A stretch of DNA of 64,000 nucleotides from contig JACKMZ010000005.1 of NCBI GenBank assembly GCA_024235135.1, positions 124,001 to 188,000 on the forward strand, written 5' to 3'. The DNA is from Gammaproteobacteria bacterium (lineage in GTDB: Bacteria; Pseudomonadota; Gammaproteobacteria; Competibacterales; Competibacteraceae). A model generated the notes under the pieces. That model did no database searches and was not told the origin of the DNA. It saw nothing but the letters and a program-made list of their open reading frames with translations. A program made the position numbers and the translations under genes. Below, in pieces: positions 26,751-38,000 of the stretch. Each line of letters begins with the position of its first letter. The first letter of the stretch is position 1.

Positions 26751-28721
26751 ATGGCCGCCATCCATCTCATCAACATGCCGTTCGCCGCTTTGAACGCGCC
26801 TTCTTTCGGGTTGACCCAGATCGAATCCGTTTTGAAAAAGCAGTATGCGGATCGGATCAGCGCCCGGATCTTTTATCTCAATTACGATTTTGCCCGGTAT
26901 CTCGGCGGCGCGAATATTTACAGCGGCGCGCTGACGTTGGACGCGCTCACCTCGGGCAGCGGCGATTGGTTCTTCCGGCAGGCGGCCTTTCCCGATCTGC
27001 CGGACAACACCGAAGCCTTTCTGCGCCGTTACCATTACCGCAACGACGAGCCGAATCGTCTGGCCCGCCAGATCATCCAGGAAAAGCGGCCGCCGCTGGA
27101 GGGTTTCCTGCGGGGATTGATCGATCGATACCAATTGGATCAGGCGGACATCGTCGGCTTCACCTCGTTCTTTTCGCAGAACGTGGCCTGCTTCGCCATG
27201 GCCCGCTTGCTCAAGGAGCGCAATCCTCGGTTGATCACGGTGATGGGCGGCCCGAATTGCGAAGCCGGCATGGGCCAGGAGATCGCCCGCCACGTCCCGT
27301 ACATCGATTATGTGTTCTCCGGTCCGGCCTTGAGCAGCTTTACGCGCTTCGTCGGACACTGGCTGGCCGGCGAACGCCAGCACTTCGATCGTATCGGCGG
27401 CGTCTTCTCCAAGACCAACCAGAACGCGTGGCCGACGGAAACCGCGACCCCGACGCTGGCCGGCGAGCGGATCGCCATGCTAGGCGCGGAACTGGACGTG
27501 GACGAAGTGATCGAGCTGGATTACGGTCCCTTCCTGGACCGGCTGGAAAACCAGTTCCCCGAAATCGAGCCGGTGTTGTTCTTCGAGACCTCGCGCGGCT
27601 GCTGGTGGGGAGAACGGGCGCACTGCACGTTCTGCGGGCTGAACGGCACCACCATGAAATATCGCGCCATGTCGCCGGAGAATGCCTTGCGGCAGTTTCG
27701 CGATCTGTTTCAGTACGTTCCCCGCTGTCGGCGCTTCGATTGCGTGGACAATATTCTCGCCAAGGAATACCTGACCGAGGTCTTTCCGAAGTTGGACACG
27801 CCCGAAGGCGTGACCTTGTTCTACGAAGTGAAGGCGGATCTCGGCGACGCGGACATGCAGGCGCTGGCCCAGGCGGGCGTCAAGCATATACAGCCGGGTA
27901 TCGAAGCCTTGGCGACTTCCACGCTGAAGCTGATGCGCAAGGGCACGACGGCTTTCCACAATATTCAGTTTCTAAAGAACTGCCGGGTGTACGACATTTA
28001 TCCGGTGTGGAATCTGCTGGTGGGTTTTCCCGGCGAGGGCGAGGAGGTCTATCGCAAATACGAAGCGGAAATCCCGTTGTTCAATCACCTGCCCCCGGCG
28101 GGCGGCGTTTTTCCGGTGCGTTTCGACCGCTTCAGTCCCTATTACACCCACGCCAAGGAATACGGCCTGAATTTGAAGCCTTTCGATTTCTACGCCCTGA
28201 CCTATCCGTTCGACGAGAACGCCCTGGCCCGTTTGGCCTATTACTTTCTCGATCACAACGGCGACGCCGAATACATCGTGGTCATGAACCGTTGGCTGGA
28301 ACGGCTCCGAGCCCGCTTCGATCGTTGGAACGCGCTGTGGTACCACCCGGACGGCGCGGTGTTTCCCGATCTGTATCTCAAGGAAAACAGCCCCGTGGTC
28401 TACGATTCCCGCAGCGGCGAGGCGCGCGAATACGACATCGGGGAAGCGGGCCGGCGGTTGCTGAACTTTTTGGACAGGCCGAAGCGCGCGGCCGAATTGG
28501 CGGAGGCTTTCGAACCCGAATCCGGTATCGATGCCGAGCGGGTGCTGGAGCAATTGCAGGCCCACGGTTTGATTTTCCAGGAACGCGGGCGTTACCTGAG
28601 CCTGGTGCTGGCCCGCCAACCCGCGCCCATGACCTTCGCCAAATTGCCCCAGCGGGCCGCCGAGCCGCCGAAACTCGCCCGCCAGCCCCGTAAGGCGCGA
28701 CGCCTGCCAAACGTGGCCTAA
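26751..28721 (+). CDS. B12-binding-type radical SAM protein, RiPP-maturation-like
   Basis: A 656-residue protein. Residues about 125-210 look like a B12-binding-like Rossmann domain (MGGPNCE region). The radical SAM cluster motif is Cys284-x7-Cys292-x2-Cys295 (CWWGERAHCTFC), not the canonical CxxxCxxC. This spacing, with the following GLNGTTMKYR, is what I know from the 'RiPP maturation radical SAM protein 1' family (TIGR03975). Residues about 570-625 resemble a PqqD-like or winged-helix domain, followed by a basic tail. Such enzymes act on ribosomal peptides, and B12 relatives often methylate unreactive carbons. Here the gene lies inside an NRPS operon, so the substrate may be a carrier-bound intermediate or the finished peptide. 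AGGGGA precedes the ATG. Confidence 0.85.
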   Translation: MAAIHLINMPFAALNAPSFGLTQIESVLKKQYADRISARIFYLNYDFARYLGGANIYSGALTLDALTSGSGDWFFRQAAFPDLPDNTEAFLRRYHYRNDEPNRLARQIIQEKRPPLEGFLRGLIDRYQLDQADIVGFTSFFSQNVACFAMARLLKERNPRLITVMGGPNCEAGMGQEIARHVPYIDYVFSGPALSSFTRFVGHWLAGERQHFDRIGGVFSKTNQNAWPTETATPTLAGERIAMLGAELDVDEVIELDYGPFLDRLENQFPEIEPVLFFETSRGCWWGERAHCTFCGLNGTTMKYRAMSPENALRQFRDLFQYVPRCRRFDCVDNILAKEYLTEVFPKLDTPEGVTLFYEVKADLGDADMQALAQAGVKHIQPGIEALATSTLKLMRKGTTAFHNIQFLKNCRVYDIYPVWNLLVGFPGEGEEVYRKYEAEIPLFNHLPPAGGVFPVRFDRFSPYYTHAKEYGLNLKPFDFYALTYPFDENALARLAYYFLDHNGDAEYIVVMNRWLERLRARFDRWNALWYHPDGAVFPDLYLKENSPVVYDSRSGEAREYDIGEAGRRLLNFLDRPKRAAELAEAFEPESGIDAERVLEQLQAHGLIFQERGRYLSLVLARQPAPMTFAKLPQRAAEPPKLARQPRKARRLPNVA

Positions 28722-28747
28722 CCGAAATCAGCGAGAGCACCCAGCCC

Positions 28748-31700
28748 ATGACGGAACCGTCGACGGTGGAAGCGGAAGAGGACGTCTACGTCTTCCCCAT
28801 GTCATTCGCGCAGGAGCGCCTTTGGTTTCTCGACCAGTTGGTGACGGACAACCCCTTTTACAACATTCCGGCCGGTTTACGCTTAAAGGGGAGGCTGGAC
28901 GTCGAAGCCCTGCGCCGCAGCTTGGATACCCTGATCGAACGGCACGAAGTGCTGCGCACCCATTTCGCCCTGAGCGATGGCCAGCCGGTGCAGGTCATCG
29001 CCCCGCGTCTGGCCTTGGAACTGCCGGTCATCGATCTCGGCCCGCTGGCCGAACCGGCGCGAACAGCCGAAGTCCGGCGGCTGGCCGAGGAAACCGCCCG
29101 GCAACCGTTTTCGCTGGAACAAGGTCCGCTGTTGCGCGCGCGCTTGTTGCGACTGGCCGACGACGATTGGGTGTTGTTGTCCTGCGTCCACCACATCGTC
29201 GCGGACGGCTGGTCGCTCGGGATATTCATACGCGAACTTACCACTTTGTACGGCGATTTCGTGCGTGGCGGGCCGCCCACGCTGCCGGAATTGGAAATCC
29301 AATACGCCGATTTCGCGGTCTGGCAACGCGAATGGCTGCGTGGATCGGAACTGGAGCGGCTGCTGGCCTATTGGAAAGTTCGACTCGCCGACGCGCCACC
29401 GCTGTCGACCTTCCCGACGGATCGACCCCGGCCGGCCGCGCAGACCTTTCACGGCGGCAGCGAAACATTGACCGTCCCGGCGGCTTTGACGCAGGCGTTG
29501 AAAACGCTCGGCCAGCGCCAGGGAACCAGTCTGTTCATGACTCTGCTGGCGGCTTTCGCCGTACTTCTGGCGCGCTACAGCGATCAGTACGACGTAACGA
29601 TCGGCTCGCCGATCGCCAACCGCAACCGGGCCGAAGTCGAACCGCTGATCGGCTTTTTCGTCAATACTTTGGCGTTGCGCGTCGATCTGGCCGGCGATCC
29701 GACCTTCGAAACGCTGTTGCAGCGGGTCCGCGCCAGCACCCTGGACGCCTATGCTCATCAGGACATGCCGTTCGAAAAGTTGGTCGACGCCCTGCAACCG
29801 GAACGCAATCTGAGCTACGCGCCCTTGTTTCAGGTCATGTTCAGCCTGCAGAACGCCCCGCCCCAGACCTTGAGCCTGCCCGGCGTGGAATTGAGCGCCA
29901 TCGATATCGACAAGGGCACGGCCCTGTTCGACCTGAGTCTGATCGTGGAGGAGAGCGAACGGGGTTTGCGGGGTTTGGTGGAGTACAACCGCGATCTGTT
30001 CGAGCCCGCCACCATCCGTCGCTTGAGCGAGCACTGGGTCACCTTGCTCGGCGGCATCGTCGCCGATCCCGCGGGGCGTATTTCCCGTTTGCCGCTGATG
30101 GGCGAGGACGAACGCCGGCGTTTGTTGGAAACCTCGGCGGACCGCGTCGTGAGCTTTCCCCATTGCGCTGCCGTTCATCGGCTTTTCGAGGCGCAGGTCC
30201 GGCGCAATCCCACGGCTTGGGCGGTGCACGACGGCCGGCAGGCGGTCGATTATCGGACCTTGAACGATCGCGCCAACCGGATCGCGCGGCGCCTTCGGAC
30301 AGCGGGCGTCGGTCCCGGCGCACGGGTGGGCGTCTGCCTGGAACGTTCGGTGGAGATGGTAGCCGGGCTGTTGGCCGTATTGAAAAGCGGGGCGGCCTAT
30401 TTGCCGCTGGACCCCGCCTATCCCCCGGCGCGATTGGCGGACATGGCGGCCGGTTTGCCGATGGCCGCGCTGTTGAGCCAAGCCGATCTGGCGGATGCCT
30501 TGCCGCCGACGGCTGGCCCGGTGATCGACGTGAACGCCGTGGCCGAGGACGCGGCCCCCGATCCGGATGTCTTCGTTGCGCCGGAAAGTCCGGCTTATTT
30601 GATCTTTACCTCGGGTTCCACCGGCAAACCCAAGGCGGCGGCGGTCAGCCATCGCGGATTCGCCAATCTGTTGCAATGGTTCGTCAGCGAATTTGGGTTA
30701 GGACCGGACGACAGCAATCTGCTGATCACCTCCCTGAGTTTCGACCTGACCCAAAAGAACATTTTCGCTCCCCTGATCTCCGGGGGAACGCTGCGCCTCT
30801 ATCCGGACTCGACCTATGATCCGCGCGCCATCGTGTCGGCCCTGCCCGGCAGAACCTGGCTGAACTGCACTCCCAGCGCCTTTTATCCCTTGCTCGAAGC
30901 GGCCGACGACGAGGCTTTCGCCGCCCTGTCGTCATTGCGCCAGGTATTTCTGGGCGGCGAGCCGATTCACCTGGAGGGACTGCGCCCCTGGTTACGGGCC
31001 AGCGCGGGCAAGACCACCCTGGTGAACACTTACGGTCCCACGGAATGCACTGACGTGTGCGCTTTTCAACGTATCGCTCCGGAGGCGGTCAGCGCGCCGA
31101 TCGGCGGACCCATCGCCAATACCCGCTTGCTGGTGTTGGATCGCCGTTGGCAACCGGTGCCGGCCGGCGTGGTCGGCGAACTGTGCGTGGCCGGCGAATG
31201 CGTGGGCTTGGGCTACGCGGGCGACGCGCGGGCCAGCGCCGCCGCCTTTCTGCCCGATCTTTCCGGCGGCGAGGTCGGCGGACGCCTGTACCGGACCGGC
31301 GATCTGGTCCGGCGTCTGGGCGACGGTACGTTGGAATTTCTCGGCCGCCGCGACCATCAGATCAAGCTGCGCGGCTTTCGCATCGAGCCCGGCGAAATCG
31401 AGGCGGTGCTGGGACGCTGTCCGGCGCTGGGTCAGGCGGTGGTGAGCTTGCGCGAAGACCCCGATCCCCGCTTGATCGCCTACGTGACGCCGGCTCCCGA
31501 TCATGAGCCCGCCTTGGCGGAAATCCGCGACTATCTGAAAGAACGCCTGCCCAATCACATGGTCCCGGCCGCCATCGTGCTGTTGGACAGTCTGCCCTTG
31601 ACGCCCAGCGGCAAAGTCGACCGGCGCGCCTTGCCGGCTCCCGATCCGACCCAGGTACAGGCCGCGTTCGTCGCGCCGCGTACCCCGGTCGAACAACAAG

Positions 31701-32023
31701 TGGCCGCCATTTGGGGCGAAGTCTTGCGACGCGAGCGCATCGGGGTGCACGACAACTTCTTCGAACTGGGCGGTCATTCCTTGTTGGCGACACAGGTCAA
31801 CTCGCGTTTGCGCCAGGTTTTCGCGGTCGAGCTACCCTTAAGAGAGCTGTTCGAACATGTGACCGTGGCCACGCTGGCGGAACGCATCGTCAGCACGCAG
31901 TTGGCCACGGCGCACGATGACGATCTGGAAGCCCTGCTGGCGGAAGTGGCCGGGCTGTCCGATGCCGAGGCCACGGAACATTTGCGGGGGGACTCCGATG
32001 ACGGATCTGCAGCAACGGCTTGA
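28748..32023 (+). CDS. NRPS: C(LCL)-A(unassigned)-PCP
   Basis: A protein of 1091 residues. The C domain (about 16-450; SFAQERLWFLDQL, HHIVADGWS) is LCL, fitting the non-epimerising donor module before it. The A domain (about 480-960) has the pocket DLKNFGTDV(K), which I cannot assign confidently. Its A3 loop reads TSGSTGKPKAAA, with Ala where Gly is usual. The carrier is GGHSLLATQ (about 985-1050). The tail (LEALLAEVAGLSDAEA) is the helical segment often seen on NRPSs whose partner begins with an 'LSPAQREL' helix, which the next gene does. The coding region overlaps the next gene by 26 bp. Confidence 0.93.
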   Translation: MTEPSTVEAEEDVYVFPMSFAQERLWFLDQLVTDNPFYNIPAGLRLKGRLDVEALRRSLDTLIERHEVLRTHFALSDGQPVQVIAPRLALELPVIDLGPLAEPARTAEVRRLAEETARQPFSLEQGPLLRARLLRLADDDWVLLSCVHHIVADGWSLGIFIRELTTLYGDFVRGGPPTLPELEIQYADFAVWQREWLRGSELERLLAYWKVRLADAPPLSTFPTDRPRPAAQTFHGGSETLTVPAALTQALKTLGQRQGTSLFMTLLAAFAVLLARYSDQYDVTIGSPIANRNRAEVEPLIGFFVNTLALRVDLAGDPTFETLLQRVRASTLDAYAHQDMPFEKLVDALQPERNLSYAPLFQVMFSLQNAPPQTLSLPGVELSAIDIDKGTALFDLSLIVEESERGLRGLVEYNRDLFEPATIRRLSEHWVTLLGGIVADPAGRISRLPLMGEDERRRLLETSADRVVSFPHCAAVHRLFEAQVRRNPTAWAVHDGRQAVDYRTLNDRANRIARRLRTAGVGPGARVGVCLERSVEMVAGLLAVLKSGAAYLPLDPAYPPARLADMAAGLPMAALLSQADLADALPPTAGPVIDVNAVAEDAAPDPDVFVAPESPAYLIFTSGSTGKPKAAAVSHRGFANLLQWFVSEFGLGPDDSNLLITSLSFDLTQKNIFAPLISGGTLRLYPDSTYDPRAIVSALPGRTWLNCTPSAFYPLLEAADDEAFAALSSLRQVFLGGEPIHLEGLRPWLRASAGKTTLVNTYGPTECTDVCAFQRIAPEAVSAPIGGPIANTRLLVLDRRWQPVPAGVVGELCVAGECVGLGYAGDARASAAAFLPDLSGGEVGGRLYRTGDLVRRLGDGTLEFLGRRDHQIKLRGFRIEPGEIEAVLGRCPALGQAVVSLREDPDPRLIAYVTPAPDHEPALAEIRDYLKERLPNHMVPAAIVLLDSLPLTPSGKVDRRALPAPDPTQVQAAFVAPRTPVEQQVAAIWGEVLRRERIGVHDNFFELGGHSLLATQVNSRLRQVFAVELPLRELFEHVTVATLAERIVSTQLATAHDDDLEALLAEVAGLSDAEATEHLRGDSDDGSAATA
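31986..31992 (+). promoter_or_regulatory. Ribosome binding site deciding the start of the bimodular NRPS
   Basis: GGGGGGA ends 5 bases before the ATG at 31998. It selects that ATG over an in-frame ATG at 31917, whose 27 extra residues match nothing in NRPS N-termini. The site lies inside the upstream gene. Confidence 0.65.
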
Positions 32024-35000
32024 ACAACTGTCGCCAGCCCAGCGCGAGCTGGTCCTTAAAAAGCTCAAGGCCCGCCAACCCGGCGGCGATCCGAAAGCCG
32101 CCGATGCCGCGTTTCCGAAGGTTCGTCGGGATGGGCCGCCGCCGGTGTCCTTCGCTCAGCGACGCTTGTGGTTTTTGGATCAATTGGAAGGACCCAACGC
32201 CATTTACAACATGCGCGCCGCCCTTCGGCTGCGGGGCGCGCTCGACTTATCCGCCCTGCAACGCAGCCTTGACGAGATCGTCCGCCGCCACGAAGTATTG
32301 CGCACCCATTTCGCGGAACACGCCGGTCAGCCGGTGCAGGTTATTCTCCCGGCCGGGCCGGCGCCCCTGCCGTTGATCGATCTGTTGCATCTGCCGGCCT
32401 CGGAAGCCGAACAAAGCCTGCAACGCCTGCTACGGAACGAACCGCAGCGGCCGTTCGATTTAAGCCAGGGTCCGCTGCTGCGCCTTAGCCTGGTGCGCCT
32501 GAATCCCCGGCATCACGTGCTGCTGTCGGTCATGCACCACATCGTTTCCGATGGCTGGTCGTTGGGCCTGTTCATTCAGGAACTCAGCGCGCTGTATGCC
32601 GCGTTTTCCCGCGGGGACGGTTCGCCGCTGGCGGAACCCGACATCCAATACGCCGACTTCGCGGCTTGGCAACGCGATTGGCTGAGTGGCCCCCGGCTGG
32701 ATGCCCAATTGACCTATTGGAAAAACCAGTTGTCGCCGCTGCCCGCCGTTCTGGCCCTGCCCACCGATCATCCGCGCCCGCCGATTCAGCGTTTTCGCGG
32801 GGCGGAAGAACGCTTCACGGTCGACCGCTCGCTGACCCGCCGGTTGCGCGAGCTAACCCGGCAGGCGGAAGCCAGTCCGTTCATGACCTTGCTCGCGGCG
32901 TTTGCCGTCCTGTTGGCGCGTTATAGCGGTCAACGCGATATCGTGATCGGCTCGCCGATCTCCAACCGCGGCCGGCGGGAAACCGAGACGCTGATCGGAT
33001 TCTTCGTCAATACGCTGGCCTTGCGCATCGATCTGACGGGCGAGCCCAGTTTCCAAACCTTGCTGGGCCGGGTTCGTCGCGTCGCGTTGGATGCCTACAC
33101 CCATCAGGACCTGCCGTTCGAAAAGCTGGTCGAGGAGTTGCAACCGGAACGCGATCCGAGCCGATCCCCGCTGTTCCAGGTGGCTTTCAGCCATCAACAA
33201 GCCTCCAGCGCGCGCCTCGACCTGCCCGGCTTGGAAGTGAGTTCGTTGGAACTCGAACGCTTCGCGGCGATCTTCGATCTGACCCTGATCGTCGAGGAAG
33301 GCGAACAGGAGTTGAGCGGGATCATCGAATACAGCACCGATTTATTCGATGCCGAAACCATTCGTCGCCTGGCCCGGCATTATTGCAATCTGCTGAGCGC
33401 CGTCGTCGCCGATCCGCAACGGCGGATCGCTACCTTGCCCCTGTTGGATAGCGCGGAGCGGCAGCAATTGCTGAAGCAATGGAATGACACGGCAAGGCCC
33501 TATCCGATCACCGACATCGCCCGGCATTTCGCGGAGCGGGCGCGGCTGACGCCCGCGGCGTGCGCCCTGATCGACGGCGATCGATGGCTAAGCTACGGTG
33601 AATTGGAACAAGCCGCCAATCGTGTCGCGCATTTCCTGCGGCGTCAGGGCGTCGGCCGCGAGACACGGGTCGCCTTGCGGATGGAACGGCGCGCCACCCT
33701 GGTCACGCACATGCTGGCCGTGCTCAAGGCGGGCGGCGCTTATCTGCCGGTGGACGCCGATGCCCCGCCGGAGCGGGTGCGCGCCATACTGGCCGACAGC
33801 GGCGCCGTCGCGCTGCTCACGCAGGCCGCGTTGGCTGACTCGGTTCCGGTCGACGACATTTGCCGTTGCTGGACCCTGGAGGCGATCGCGCCGGCCTTGT
33901 CGACCGAATCGGACGAGGCGCCCACGGCCGTCAATCAGGTCGACGATCTGGCCTATGTGATCTATACCTCCGGTTCCACCGGTCAGCCCAAGGGCGTGGC
34001 CGTGACTCATCGCGCCGTGCTGCGGTTGGTGTGCGGAACCGATTACGTCGCCATCGATTCCACGGACGTCGTCGCCCAGGCGTCGAGCATGGCCTTCGAC
34101 GCCGCGACCTTCGAAATCTGGGGCGCTTTGTCGAATGGCGCGCAGGTGGCCATCGCACCCCGCGAAGTGACGCTCAATCCGGCCGAGTTCGCGGACTGGT
34201 TGCGGGATCGGGGCGTGACGATTCTGTTCATCACCACTGCGCTGTTCAACCAGATGGCGCGCACCGTTCCGCAAGCGTTTCGGGGTCTTCGCCATCTGTT
34301 GTTCGGTGGCGAGGCCGTGGACCCCCGCTGGGTGCGCCGGGTGCTGGCCAGTGGCCCGCCCGAGCGATTGCTGCACGTCTACGGACCCACGGAAAACACG
34401 ACCTTCAGCACCTGGCATCCGGTCCGGACGCTGGCGGACGATGCGTTGACCGTGCCCATCGGTCGGCCCATCGCCAATACGTCCTGCTACGTTCTGGACG
34501 CGGATCGGCAGCCGGCGCCGGTCGGCGTGACCGGGGAACTCTATCTGGGAGGGGCGGGCCTGGCGCGGGGCTATCTGCGGCGTCCGGCCTTGACCGCCGA
34601 GCGTTTCGTTCCCGATCCGTTCGCCAGCGAACCCGGCGCGCGGCTGTACCGCACCGGCGATCAGGTTCGCTATCGGCCCGACGGCAGTATCGAATTTCTC
34701 GGCCGCACGGATTTTCAAGTCAAGATTCGCGGTTTCCGGGTCGAACCCGGCGAAGTGGAATCGGCCTTGCTGGCGCACCCACAGGTCGCGCAAGCCCTAG
34801 TATTGGCGCGTCCGGACGCGGTCGGCGCGCAGCAGTTGATCGCCTATGTGGTGCCGCAGGGCGATCGCTCGATCGATAGCGCGGAATGGCGTCACTATCT
34901 GGCGACCCTGTTGCCGAAATACATGATGCCGGCGGCTTTCGTGTCGTTGCCGGAGTTTCCGCTCAATGCCAACGCCAAGATCGATCGCAACGCCTTACCC

Positions 35001-38000
35001 GGTCCCGACGAGGCCGAGGTAGCCAGCACCGAGCATCCCCCGCGAACGCCGACCGAAGAAGTGCTGGTCGCGGTCTGGAGCGATGTCCTGGCCGTGAAGT
35101 CGCTGGGTATACACGACGATTTCTTCGACCGGGGCGGCCATTCCTTGCTGGCCACGCAAATCGTCTCGCGCCTACGGGATATTTTCGGCATCGAGTGTCC
35201 CTTGCGTGCGTTCTTTTCGCGATCCAGCGTGGCGGAACTGGCCCGTTACATCGACGACCATCGTCAACTTCCCGCCGCGCCTTCAAACCCCGTCAAGGCC
35301 GTCGCCCGCAATCGCCCGCTGCCGTTGTCCTTCGCCCAGGAACGGTTGTGGTTTCTGGATCAGATCGAAGGGGCCAGCGCCGCCTACAACGTCCCGGCGG
35401 CCATCCGCCTGCGGGGACCGCTTCAGGTGCGGGCGCTGGAACGCAGCGTCAACGAACTGATTCGCCGCCACGAGGTTTTGCGTACGCATTTCGTCGCCCT
35501 GGAGGGTCAGCCGGTACAGCGAATCAGCCCGGTTCTTACCTTGCCTTTGCCGGTGCTCGACCTGCGCGAAATACCGCCCGCGATGCAGAATGCCGAGATC
35601 GAACGGTTGACGGCGGAATCCGCCACGCGGCCTTTCGCCCTGGATCGCGGTCCCCTGCTTCGGATGCGGTTGTTGCAACGGTCGGCGGACGAGTACGTGC
35701 TGCTGTCCTGTTTGCACCACATCATCGCCGACGGTTGGTCGCTGGGCGTGTTCATGCGCGAGTTGAGCGCGCTCTACGCGGGCTTCGCCCAAGGCGTGGC
35801 GCCGACTTTGCCGGAATTGACGATTCAATACGCCGACTACGCGGTGTGGCAGCGGGACTGGTTGCAGGGGCCGGAAATGGGGCGGCTGCTCGATTATTGG
35901 CGTAGCCGGTTGGCGGGTGCGCCGCCGGTTCTGGAATTGCCCACCGATCATGGCCGGCCCGCCATGCAGGCTTATCGGGGGCGGGTTCACGCTTTTTCCG
36001 TCGATCGGAACCGGGTGGCCGATCTGCGGCGGCTCGGACGGCGTTCCGGATGCACGCTGTTCATGACCTTGCTGGCCGCTTACGCTGCCTTGCTGTCACG
36101 CTACAGCGGGCAGTCCGACGTCGTCATCGGCTCGCCGATCGCCAACCGCAACCGTTCGGAAATCGAACCCTTGATCGGGTTTTTCGTCAACACGCTGGCC
36201 TTGCGCGTGAATCTGGCGGACAACCCCACCTTCGCCACGCTGCTGGAGCGGGTCCGGACGACCACGCTGGATGCCTACGCCCACCAGGACATGCCGTTCG
36301 AGAAGCTGGTGGACGCCCTGCAGCCGGAACGCAGCCTGAGCTATACGCCGCTGTTCCAGGTGATGTTCATACTCCAGAACGCGCCGGTGCAGCCGCTGAC
36401 GTTGCCCGACCTGACCTTGACGCCCCTGCCGAGCGAAACGCGCACGGCGAAATACGATTTGACGCTGGCCCTGGAAGAAGCCGGGGACGAACTGAGCGGA
36501 CATTGGGAATACAACAGCGATTTGTTCGAGGCGGCGACCATCGAGCGTTGGACCGGTCATTTTCTGACGTTGCTTGAGCGATTCGTCTCGGACTCCGGCC
36601 GTCGGGTCGCTGAAATTCCTTTCCTTGGCGATCGGGAACGGCAACGGCTCCTGTTCGAATGGAACGATACCGCCCGCTCTTATCGGCGCGACGTCTGTTT
36701 GCACGCCTTTTTCGAAGCGCAGGCCGCCGCCACGCCGGAAGCCGTGGCGCTGATCCACCAAGATCAGAGATTGAGTTACCGCCAGTTGAACGACTGGGCC
36801 AATGCCCTGGCGAAACGCTTGATACAGGCCGGCGTCGGCTCGGAAAGCCGGATCGGCGTTTGCGTCGAACGCTCGCCGATTTTGGTCGCGGCCTTGCTCG
36901 CCAGTCTCAAGGCCGGCGGCGCTTACGTGCCGTTGGACCCCCAATATCCCCGCGAACGCCTGGCCTTGATGCTGGACGATGCCCAGGCAACGGTGCTGTT
37001 GACCGAGCGTCGTCTGCAAGCCCTGTTGCCGGAGCACGGCGGGAAAGTCATCTGGCTGGACGAGGCGGTCGACACGGACCCCGGCGCGGTCGCCAATCCC
37101 GAGGTCGGCGTGACCCCCCGGCATCTGGCCTACGTGCTGTACACGTCGGGATCGACCGGCCGGCCCAAGGGCGTCGCTATCGAACACGGCAGCGCCGCCG
37201 AACTGGTGCAGTGGGCGCGCGAGGTTTTCAGCCCCGAGGAACTGGCGGGCGTGCTGGCTTCGACGTCGATTTGTTTCGATCTGTCGGTCTACGAGTTATT
37301 CGTACCGCTGAGTTGGGGCGGCGCCGTCATCCTGGCCGAGAACGCGCTGAGTCTGCCCGATTTGCCCGCCAGGGAATCGGTCACGCTCGTCAATACGGTG
37401 CCATCGGCCATCGCGGCCTTGCTGCGGGATCGGGCCATCCCGGCCGGCGTGATCACCATCAACCTCGCGGGCGAACCGCTCAAGGGGGCGCTGATCGAGG
37501 ATCTGTACCGCCAAACGCCGGTGCGGCGCGTGTTCAATTTGTACGGGCCGTCGGAGGACACCACTTACAGTACCGGGACGGTGTTGCCCAGAAACGCCCT
37601 GCTGCAACCCAGCATCGGCCGGCCTATCGCCGACACCCAGGTTTATATTCTGGATGCTCGCCAGCAGCCGGCGCCGATTGGCGTACCCGGCGAGTTGCAT
37701 ATCGGCGGCGCCGGCTTGGCGCGGGGCTATTTTCGACGGCCGGCGCTGACCGCCGAGAAATTCATCCCCAATCCGTTCGGCGAAACGCCGGGAGCGCGGC
37801 TTTACAACACGGGCGATCTGGCGCGTTACCGCGCCGATGGCGAAATCGAGTTTTTGGGGAGGCGGGATCATCAGATCAAGCTGCGCGGTTTTCGTATCGA
37901 ATTGGGCGAGATCGAAGCCCTGCTGGCCCGGCATCCCGCCGTTCGAGACAACGCGGTGGCCGTCCACGAGGATTCCGTCACCGGGGCCAAGCGGCTGATG

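Noticed and set aside
26719..28747. Hidden RiPP precursor gene beside the radical SAM gene
   Set aside because: The flanking gaps are 32 and 26 bp, too short for a precursor, and no small gene with a leader/core layout was seen.
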